Below are positions 32,547-41,900 of a DNA stretch of 64,000 nt, in pieces. Where the stretch lies: assembly GCA_030279155.1 (NCBI GenBank), contig CM059033.1:34535501-34599500 (forward strand). The letters run 5' to 3'. Position numbers and translations under genes: made by a program. The stretch's first letter is position 1; the number at the start of each line of letters is the position of its first letter. This DNA comes from Forsythia viridissima. Taxonomy: Eukaryota; Streptophyta; Magnoliopsida; Lamiales; Oleaceae. The notes below the pieces were generated by a model. That model was given only the letters and a program-made list of their open reading frames with translations, was not told the origin of the DNA and did not search any database.

Positions 32547-33863
32547 ATGGCCCCAAAACGACCACCGACCGCCGTCGAAAAAGGGAAAAAGAAGACTACC
32601 AGCGGCACATCTAAGAGGGCACGGGTAGATACGGCAGACACTGCCGACTGTCGCCTTTATCTGTCCGAGGAGCACAAAGAGAGATTCACCAAGGCCGTGA
32701 GCCATTAGACCATTTGGAGGGAGCGAAGATTGCACCTGGACGACTTCTCTCATTCCGAGCTCTTTCATCTCATTGATGTGTGCCGATGGTCCAAGTTGGC
32801 AGAGACACCGCATCCTATTTACTCCCAGCTCGTCCATGAGTTCTACACAAATTTCAACCAGGAGATAGACATTCACGGGACAGAGCACTACGGGTAGACA
32901 TGGGTTCGGGGCACATGGTTCATGTTCATCCCGAGGGTCATCAATGACTTCTATGGCCTATCTGCTGAAGATATTCACCCTCTGCCTGACATTCAGGATA
33001 TGGGTGAGGTGGCCCGATTTTTATACAGTCGAGCAGATGCATGGCCACTACCCGGGAGGGACTTCGAGCACAGTAAGCTAACAGACTCCCTTCTCATCAT
33101 GAATGTGTTTGTGAGCCACAACATCGACCCGACTGCGCATCGCACCACCATCAATGATGCTAGGGCTCGATTGTTGTACCATCTGGCTCATGGGAGGAAG
33201 ATCGACCTGGAGAGTTACATCTACACCCTGATCAGTATGCTGGCCTCCCAGACGGACAAGAGGCACACAGACATCTTCCCAGCGCTGATTAGTGGTATCT
33301 GTGCAGCAGTAGGGGTCCCGATTTCACCTACAGAGCCAGTTTTGAGAGCAAAGGGACCTATCAACCTCTTTGCCTTAGAGAATGACAGACGGGCCACTGC
33401 ACGAGCTATGGGGGCTGTCCCAGCCGTAGACGAGCACCCTCCTGAAGAGCAGCCAGCAGTACAGTAGCCAACCGCACCCCAGCCAGCTGCACCACCTGGA
33501 GATATAGCCTCCATGCTACATCGCTTACTGGAGGGTCAGGCTGAGCAGACATGGCTCATTATTGCCACCCGGACTGAGCTACACACAGTGCACCAGGAGT
33601 TGACAACTCTGCGGTCTCGAGTGGATGCAATCAGACACACTCAGTCATCTATGGAGTTTACCCTGAGTCAGTCTTCCCTAGAGCAGAGTCGGATTCGGGC
33701 TGACTGTGACCAGGTTAAGCGAAGACTAAACAGATGTGCGGGCAAGCTGGATGACATCCATGATCAGATCTGCCGCCCGACACCCACGCCAGCTCCTCCA
33801 CCGGTTGATCCCTCCACACTCCTTCTTCCGGCACCCTCCGATCCACCTCTGGAAAGTTCCTAA
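32547..33863 (+). pseudogene. Element E second ORF ('putative plant transposon protein' type)
   Basis: One frame of 439 codons from MAPKRPPTAVEKGKKKTTSG to TAA at 33861, broken by three TAG codons (32706, 32895, 33465). The N-terminus is Lys-rich (possible nuclear signal). The middle (WVRGTWFMFIPRVINDFYGL, then LPLPGRDFEHSKLT-like and DIFPALISGICAAVGVPI segments) resembles the plant-transposon-protein domain that follows pol in some plant retroelements. The C-terminus is a heptad-rich coiled coil (about 33513-33760) with a Pro-rich end. No signal peptide, membrane segment or cleavage site is visible, so this is not an envelope protein. Its GC content is higher than gag-pol. Role unknown. It stands in the env position, with a splice-acceptor-like sequence just upstream. 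Confidence 0.75.
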
Positions 33864-35283
33864 ATTTTTATGTATTTCTTTATTTTACATGCGATTCGGG
33901 ACAATGCACGTTTTAAGTTTGGGGTGGTTGATAAAAATTTTGCTCAATTTGACATATTCATGATATTTGATTATTAACTTAGTTCATTTTTTATTCTAAA
34001 AAAAAATTATTTTTATTTTGTTTGCATGCTTGTGTGATATGAATAGCCTTGCCGGCTAATGATGAAAATTTTCATTTAATTTTAGCTTTAAATCATGACT
34101 TGTGAACAAAATATATTGTTGTTTAAATGTGATACTATTAAATCATATCTGATATTGTGTTGTGTCGACCAGTGACAATGATATGTAGCTATGTTGGTGC
34201 ACTTAAGTTGAAAACAATAGGATCTCCAAACCTTCAAATTATCTGTATCTCAACTAAGTAACCAATAAAGTGAGTGATTGTAGTGAGTAAACTGTGATGG
34301 TGGCTATCTAGATTATGTTTGATTCCGTGTATGTCGAAAAATAAAATTGTGTGGAGCACTTTAGACCAGTTAGAGGAAACTAAGTAATGACCGAATGTTA
34401 GGAATCAAATCCCTTAGCATGAACTTATTGCACGTAAAGAACAAGGCTTTTATTATTATATAACTCATTTCGTAGCCTTTTTGACTCGAGTGATAAAGTC
34501 ATTGACCAAAAGCTCGTTACATGGGTCATTTAGAAAGCTTAATAGAATGAGTTTCGCATACGATTAAATATCTTATAACTCTTTTCGTAGCCTATTTGAC
34601 TCGAGTGAAAAGGCCCGTAGGGGTTTCTCAAAACCCGATGCCCTAAAGTTCAAAAGACTTGGGAGTCATCGGCCTAAAACTCGTTACATGGGTCATTTAG
34701 AAAGCTTAATGGACTGAGTTCTGCACATAAGATTAAAAAAATAATAAAAAAATATAAAAAAAATAAAATAAAATTTCTTTGCAAAGTAAACCTGAGGATT
34801 AGATGACTAATGGGTTTGACTTACTTAGTAGGAAATTTCTGGTCAAGAGTGCTCATAAATTGGAGAATCTTCATAAACCTAGGTTGTCACAATCATTAGC
34901 TTTCTCAACCAGCCTCTAGAAAGAAAAGAATGTGAACAACCTTAGACCCAGAAATCTCGGAATTTTGAGAGAAAACAATTATTTTGGGGGAAGTGTACCT
35001 TACGAGAGGGAAAGAAAAAATTGACCAAGTGGTTGGGCTATCACCTCCATAGAATTTAAGCTGATCAGATGAACTGCCCTCACACACGATTCAAGTATGT
35101 TTTAAGTGGAATCACGTTTACAACTGTATAACCTGAACACTCGTCATGAATTATAAGTTTTTCTTTTTGCAAAATCTGAAGCAAAGACGGCAAGCTATTT
35201 ATATTGTGAACTTTATTATTGCTTATTCCATCTAGTGCAAGATTGTTTTTAGTTAATTTATTCGAAGACGAATAATAGTTCAA
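33864..35283 (+). other. Element E 3' non-coding region with a two-unit repeat
   Basis: No coding signal. Two units (34450-34568 and 34571-34732) share TATAACTC(A/T)TTTCGTAGCC, TTTGACTCGAGTGA and CTCGTTACATGGGTCATTTA. The second has an extra block of about 48 bp. The same unit pair is found in B (9570-9850), and a single diverged one in D (about 38150-38300), so the sequence is conserved between families in spite of its position outside genes. It could be an RNA element of the genomic transcript. Confidence 0.65.
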
Positions 35284-35296
35284 GTTTGGGGGTATT
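35284..35296 (+). promoter_or_regulatory. Element E polypurine tract
   Basis: GTTTGGGGGTATT directly precedes the 3' LTR (TGTTAAGTAC at 35297). B has the same tract at 9034-9046 in reverse. It would prime plus-strand synthesis. Confidence 0.85.
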
Positions 35297-36640
35297 TGTT
35301 AAGTACAATTTTGTACTTATCTGGGCTCACAAAAATGGACAATTATAAGTTCTTTTAGTTGTTTTCAGTTTAATTGCATGTTGTTTTCGTATCAATTTAG
35401 GAAATAATCAAAGTCAAGTATCAATTGGATGAAAAGAGAGCAAAATGAAGACAATGGGACCTAATTGCCAAGAAAAGAAACTTCAAGGGCTTGACGTGCA
35501 AATACCAAGGCGGGAAATTCAAATTCAGCACCAGAATAAACCATGCGATCGCATGGTATTATCCTGGTACGATCGCAAGGCCATGAAAAATCCAACAGAA
35601 TGTAAAGTCGTTGAACCATGCGATCGCAGGTACTAACACCATGCGATCGCATAGGCTAAGCGCGACAGAAATTTTGCAGATACCTGATTAGATTAGAATT
35701 CTACCAGTCCAAATAACTTCAACTACCAAACACACGTTTTGAGGTCTTGAAAGAGCATTATAAAAGGCAGAATATAGATTTTTCGCGGGAGAGGAATTTT
35801 AGAGAAACAAGATAGAAGGCAAGAACGAAGATCAAGGCGCGGAATCGAAGATCATCGAGCCGAGATCATAGGTTTTATTTTACTTTTTGTTTTCCTTTGC
35901 CCGGACCATGATGAACTCAATTCTTTCGTTAATTGAAGAAATCATGTCCGGCTAATTTACTTTAATTAGGATGAACGATGAAACCTCACGTTTTTGATTA
36001 ATTAAAAGTTTTCCTTTTTAGTAATTAATTGCCCGTGGATTGATTATTCTTTATACAGTTTCTTTATTATTTTAATGCTTGCGCACCATTAGAATATATT
36101 GTGATCTGTATTGAAGTCGAGAGATTCAATATAGATTTAGCACGTGGTATTGAATAACATAGGGTCCAATAATAGATAGAGATTACTATTATGCTTTATG
36201 AAATCCATTTAGGCGTTCTTGAGATTTTAATGCATGTGTAGGTTCGCATAACATATAGAATTGATTGGCCATCAAGAGAGGCTTTCGATTAATTTAGGAA
36301 CGCCGATTTTCAATTCAAGGTAATTAAAAGCTAAAAAGTGATTAACAGATAATTGAGTGAAACGTGTCGGTGGATTTGTGAATCCTAGTATTGTTAAGCT
36401 TTAATTCGTTCTCATTTTTTAAAAGTTGCTTATTGTGAATTTCAATTTAATTAAAATAGTTAATTTAGTTTAGAATCATAAGAACCAAAAATTGAATCTG
36501 TGTTTATTTCCATTGTTAAAATTTAAGTTGTGAAATTAATTAGTTAAATTAGTATCTAGTCCTCGTGGGTTCGACACTTTATTTATCACTATATTACTTG
36601 TCAACGATCCGTCCACTTGCGGGATATAAATCGCACAACA
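35297..36640 (+). repeat. Element E 3' LTR
   Basis: 1344 bp. It differs from the 5' LTR by about 35 substitutions by my count and a 29-bp deletion near 36238. The first bases are TGTTAAG instead of TGATAAG. GCGATCGC is intact at 35545, 35620 and 35643; a fourth site has become ACGATCGC. The right flank CCTAC completes the target duplication. Confidence 0.95.
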
Positions 36641-37567
36641 CCTACCATACTAAGAATAAGAAAATAAAAAAAATATATAAAAGCTCACCCAGATAGGAAG
36701 AAAACTTGAAAGAGTTGATCTTGATCTTCATTGAATCCACCACCAGAGCGAAAGAATAAATCTTGAACTTCCTTCAATCTTCGTTTCTTGTTTCTTCTCT
36801 TGTTTTTCTCTCAACATTCGGCTCTCTAATTATGAATTAAGAACTCATATATATAGTATACTCATTGTGTCCCAAAAGATCTCCAAAAATCATTAAAATC
36901 GTGTCTCAAAAGTTTTCCTAATTGGAGTTCGAACTCAAAAGGTAACAAAATCATGTTGGCCAAAAAAATACACTAGGCGATCCCTCAGGCAAAATTTTAA
37001 GTCTCTGCTGTTCCAACTTGGTGCTGGACGCTCATCCAGCTATAGGCTTGGACGATCGCCCACCTTAGTTTTTCTCTGCGGCAGTTTTTCAAATAGCCAT
37101 AACTTCTTGTAGAAAACTCCAAATTGAGATCTGTAAAAAGTTTTGGACTCGTAATTCAATTATCTTTCCAATGGTATACATTTTCCTTGTGAAGATTTTA
37201 ATACCAAAATTTATGATCTAATTTCTCCACATGCTTTGGTATATAGTTTCCCAATTCAGTTCTTTAACTTTCAGTTGTTTGATCATTTGCTTCAACTCTT
37301 TATTGTCACTCCAACACACTTTATCTTTTTCCTCATTCTCCAATATTTGGCTCTTGATATTCACTTCAAAAACTCATTTTCTTCTCATGTACTCGTCGAT
37401 TTTAACAAATTGTTGCTTTTTCCATCCATTCTTCTCTAATTGCTTATAAACAGGTCTAAAACTGAAATAGAAAGAACAATACAGTAAATTAAGTAATAAA
37501 TAAATAAAATAACGGGATAAAAACTTAGTTTTAAATTCTGAATAAGTACACAAAAATGCACTTATAA
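36641..37567 (-). repeat. C/D left LTR, second part
   Basis: Continues the LTR interrupted at 24434 and matches 42624-43570 of the right LTR. It contains GGCGATCCCTC and GACGATCGCCC near 36976 and 37051, decayed relatives of the GGCGATCGCCC in the right LTR. Ends with a degenerate hairpin and TTATAA, where the right copy has TTATCA. Confidence 0.82.
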
Positions 37568-39190
37568 AACACTACAAACTAAACATCTATTCGTCCTCGA
37601 ACATAAACAAAACTAAAATACAAATTTAAACTAAGTTAAGATTATTACCGAAAACATAGTCAATGTTAAATTTCTTACCAAATGCCTCAAGTTCGAATAT
37701 AAAGAAACACTTTTAGGAGGATATTAAACAACACCAAAAATAAAATTTTTACTTATCTGATGCTCGATATTTAGTGAGTGTGTGATTAGCCAAATATTGA
37801 ACTTATACATATATTAGACCACGACCAATGTTGTGTTGTTGATATTTTTATAATCTCGAACCCTTTGTAGTCATTCTTTCCATACACCTCTCGTAAAAAA
37901 TTACACTTCTAATACTTCTCTCTCCAATCCCGAGTTGTGCTAACGAATTTGGTTCATATTGATCAATACAATGCTTTTTTTAGATAAAATGGTAAAAATT
38001 AAAAGATTATATTCCTAAAACTAGGATGGTGAGCGATTTCTATATTCTCATCTTCAGTCTATAAGGTCCTAACCTAGCAATCCTTATCGAGTACCTTTAA
38101 CTCTTTTTATTTATTTAACTAATATATAGAGTCTTACATCTTGTGTGCAATACTTCTCTTCCGTAAGCTTTCTATGTGACCCATGTAGCGATCTTTGGGC
38201 CGATGACTCCCAAGTCAGACGACCATAGGACACCAGGTTTTAAAATATCATAACATGCTTAATTGTTCGATTCACATAGGCTATAAGAGAAGTGAAAGAT
38301 ATAATTTTCCTCTTTTTCTCCTTTTCTTTCTTTTTTTCATGGTATTCGATTCTCAGCAATGATTAGTACTTGGTTTAGATTCCTTTACTAGAACCTATTC
38401 AACCAAAGATAAAACCCTAAAACCCAAACCATCAAAATTCTACGAACACGCGTACTAACTTTAACATCCCCAAACTATTCTTAAACAGTTTGGTTACTAG
38501 TTTAAGGATTTGGAAACGAGATTTTTCACAACAATCCTAAGTCAATAATATCAATCCATACACTCAAGTCATATTTTAATATAAGTGATAAGTCAATAGT
38601 GGCTACGTTCTCCCTTAATCTAGTCTAACATGGATAAGTATTAAAGTAAAAACACAGTTTAGGTGTTGTCCAATATTCTAACTAAAAATATACTTAAGTT
38701 CAAACAAATACTACCATCATTAGCAGCAAGCCTTTCTACAATAACTAGACAAATATTTTTTTTGTTTTAAATTTTATTTTATTTTTATTTTTTAACAAAT
38801 AAGTCAGTATATAGACACAGACAGTAAGCAAATAAAAGATAATCTAATAAGTACCCTAATACTTATCCCACCCCCAAACTAAAATATTACATTGTCCCCA
38901 ATGTAATAACAAAAATAAGCAAATAAAAGAGGAAATATTGTTACTCCCCAGAGGTAGATGTAGAGAAGATGGTTTGGGCTGATCAGATAGACCAGCTAAA
39001 GTGGACTCAGGTGTTGTGCTGGAACTCATGGTCGAAAGATGATGTCATAAATATCATCCATGCGCCTTGCAAAGTGGAGCATCCTGCAGTTGACATGGTG
39101 AGGCTTTACAAGTGTAATAAAGAATATACAAGGAAAAAAAAAACTAATGCATTATTTAACCTAAATTAATTAATAAGGGTATAAGAATGG
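37568..39190 (-). other. Element D 3' non-coding region
   Basis: No gene. About 38150-38300 has the AAGCTTTCTATGTGACCCAT unit shared with B and E. CATTGTCCCCAATGTAAT near 38890 and the following GC-richer piece (38940-39110) correspond to B 10370-10530. A polypurine tract would lie just inside 37568, but the sequence there (AACACTACAAACTAAAC) is not purine-rich on the minus strand, so it appears to have decayed. Confidence 0.6.
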
Positions 39191-39595
39191 GTTGCCTCCC
39201 ATTAAGCGCTTATTTATAATCATTAGCTTGACTTATTGTTTGGTTGCTCAAGTGGGAGAAGAAGGGATCTCGAGATTATCGAAGGTGTCACTCTCCAAAT
39301 ATTATTCTTCATGTTATGTGGCTTGTCCTTCATCTTTCATTTAACAACTGTAATATGTCCATAAGGGTTGTTTTCTTCAACTTCAACCACATGTTCACCA
39401 ATGTCAGCTTCTTGCATCTGAGCCATCTGTTTACCATTATCTTTCACATTTACTGTTGGCTTCGTCTCACAAAGCCATTTAAAGAAGCTTTTCTTGAATT
39501 TTTTCAAGGTCTTTACTTGATATCATGTCCAATAAAAGAAAGGTGGGGGTGCATCATCTCTACCCATCATATACAATATCTCCATTAGTTTCATC
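39191..39595 (-). other. Element D pol-deletion junction
   Basis: The post-pol box TTGCCTCCCATTAAGCGCTT (39192-39211) is followed within about 400 bp by the protease end of D. RT, RNase H and integrase are absent, exactly as in B. ORF 39244-39588 on the plus strand is opposite this remnant and has no support. Confidence 0.6.
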
Positions 39596-41773
39596 CTAAA
39601 GTTTCATTCTCAATATCCCTCGTAAAACATCAATGAGAGCATTCGTAGTAGCTACGAAGTGACAGCCCAAGATAATAGGGATATCTGTATCCTCAAGCAT
39701 ATCAAGAACAACAAAGTCAATAGAAAATAATAACTTCCCCACTCTCATCACCACATCTTCCACCATCCTAAACGGCTTTTTAATAGATTGGTCAGCCAAT
39801 TGAAAAGTAAACTTTGTAGGTTTAATTTTACCAAGTCCTAATCGCTTAAAAATAGAAAGAGGTATTAAATTGATACCTGTGCCAAGATCACAAAATGCCC
39901 CCATCGATCACAAGATTACCGATAGTAATTGGAATTGTGAAGATGCCTGGATCATTTCTTTTGTCTAGTAGTTGTTTCTCCACTATAACACTTACTTCTC
40001 TTGTAAGTTTTAATGTATCCCCTTCTGTAAACTTTTTTCTTATTTGCAAGTAGTTGTCTCATATACATTGGCATAGTTGGGCATTTGAGTCTAGGCCTCC
40101 ACAAATAGTATGTTAATATGCATCTTCCTTAGATGATCAAGAAATTGTGCACACTGCTGATCCTATTTTTTCTTCTATGAATTTAACCTGTAGAAAAGGG
40201 ATGGGATGTTCATATTTTTTTGTTAGCTCTAGAGCTTTTGTTTTTCCATGGTCTGCCACTTGCTCATGATTAGTTTGCACATCTGGAGTTACTTCTTCAT
40301 CCTGCTCTTCAAAAATTTGTTTTTTCTTAATTGGCCTTTTTGCATGTATTTCACGCAGATGTACCCCACTTTTAGTTGTTATTGCATGTACTAGCTCTCT
40401 GGGTTGACCTTGGTGTTGCTTGGCAAGGTACCATGAGGTCTACTCGACATAGCAACTATCATTTGACCCATCTGAGTCTCTCAATTCTTTATTGAAGCTC
40501 TCTGATTTTGAAGAGTGGTCTCTGTCTTTCTCATTTACTGTTCGATTTTCTCTATGAATTTATCAAACATGTCTTCTAGTGAGATTTTCATTTCTGGCTG
40601 CTAGAACTGAAGACCTTGTAGTCTAATATTATTCTGATTATCCCTCAAAGAGAAATTTGGATGATTGCACTAACCTTGATTAAATGTATTAGAGAATGGA
40701 TTATTTTGCTGGTATTGACCACCTTCAACATACTAAGCTTGCTCGAGTTGCTGTTATAGAATATGATATTCTGATGTGCTGTGATTTAACCTCACACTCT
40801 TCACAAGTTGATTTCTTTGATTGCATCACATTTACCGAATGAGACATACTCTCCACTTTGTGTGCCAATGAGTCTATTTTTGCAGATAATGTAGTGAAAG
40901 TGTCTGCTTCATGTACTCCTGCAGTTCTCTTGTGTATAGTTTGGTCTGATGCCCACATGGCAATGGTGGTAGCCATTCTGTCAAACAACTCCAAGGCTTC
41001 GGCAATGGTTTTGGTGGATATTAAACCGTTGGATGAAGAATCTACCATACTTTTAAAGGAGAGAAGCACACCTAACCTAAATAAAAATATTGAACTTGAA
41101 GTCCCTTACTAATGCCATGATGAGGGCACCTCATTAACTTTTTTTTAATCTGTTCCATACCTAATCGAAAGAATCAGATTCTGACTGTTGAAATATAGAT
41201 ATTTCATGCTTTAACTTTGCAATCTTGACCGGTGGAAAGAATTTTGTGCAGAATTTTTGGGCTAAGTCATTCTAAGTGGTGATGCTGGCAATTAGATGTG
41301 AGTCCAACCACTTAAGAACTCTGTCATGTAGAGTATGTGGAAACAAACGTAAACAGATGGCATCATCTAAAATCCCTTGATATTTAAAATATTGGCACAT
41401 TTCTAAGAATTGCAAAACATGTGTATGTGGATTCTCGTCGGCCCTACCAATGAATTGATGCCCATTCTAAAAAAGATGAACAACATTGGTCTTTAACTAA
41501 AAGTTCTGCTACCCAAACAGTGGATAGACAATGCTAGATTGACTTTGAATGATATGTGGAGTCATAAACTCTCCAACTAGCATATTGCCTTCATTCATGA
41601 CTATTTCTCTATTCTTCCGTCTTGCTGGAGCATTCTCATTTTTATTTATTGTGTCGTACTATTTTTGGTCTTTTTGGTATGTCTTTCTTGCTTTTCTTTG
41701 CCTACGATGGAAGGTGTGTTCGATCTCTGAATCAACTAGTATTAGAGACTTGTGTCTCATTCTTCGCATGCAA
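39596..41773 (-). pseudogene. Element D gag-protease
   Basis: Minus strand from a start near 41773 (MRRMRHKSLI, DSEIEHTFHRRQ), gag core at 41450-41230 (FKYQGI, LRLFPHTL, WLDS, NDLAQKFCTKFFPPV), then 41069-40725 (SNGLISTKTIAEALELFDRMA), where gag relatives have a Ser-rich linker. The protease is at 39904-39596 with FCDLGTGINLIPLSIFKRLGL, FSIDFVVLDM and DIPIILGCHFVATTNALID. It is homologous to E but clearly a different subfamily. Many stops and frameshifts are present. The retained DLG suggests the protease was functional in the ancestor. Confidence 0.8.
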
Positions 41774-41878
41774 AGGCCTGAAAATAAACAATCCAAGCAC
41801 TGAAATAAACTAAAAAATAATTAAAAAAATAAAGTTCGAATTAGTACTAAAATAATTGAAAATGAACTAAAACAAAAT

Positions 41879-41896
41879 TCCCAGCAACGGTGCAAA
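41879..41896 (-). promoter_or_regulatory. Element D primer-binding site (tRNA-Asp, decayed)
   Basis: Plus strand TCCCAGCAACGGTGCAA region. Read on the minus strand it matches the tRNA-Asp complement at about 14 of 18 positions. It lies directly next to the right LTR start at 41901. Confidence 0.65.
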
Positions 41897-41900
41897 ACCT

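Larger units (their letters stand above)
24435..36640 (+). mobile_element. Element E: complete Athila-type LTR retrotransposon
   Basis: 12.2 kb with LTRs of 1372 and 1344 bp, exact tRNA-Asp primer site, gag-pol, a second ORF, a 3' non-coding region and a polypurine tract. The 5-bp target duplication CCTAC (24430-24434 and 36641-36645) is perfect. The two LTRs differ at roughly 35 positions by my eye count plus a 29-bp deletion in the 3' copy (near 36238), so it is fairly young. Gag-pol contains at least eight in-frame stops and one frameshift, so it makes no full polyprotein. It sits in the left LTR of C/D. Confidence 0.95.

Noticed and set aside
32538..32888. Minus-strand 116-residue ORF
   Set aside because: It lies opposite the second ORF of element E in a GC-richer stretch and has no family signature; it is a shadow.
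32547..33467. Programmed TAG readthrough in the second ORF because all three stops are TAG
   Set aside because: Three codons are too few, at least one is explained by a CAG-to-TAG change, and gag-pol of the same element has TAA, TGA and TAG stops.
32547..33863. Envelope gene of an endogenous retrovirus-like element
   Set aside because: The ORF is in the env position but has no signal peptide, no transmembrane segment and no cleavage motif; it has a nuclear-type basic start and a coiled coil instead.
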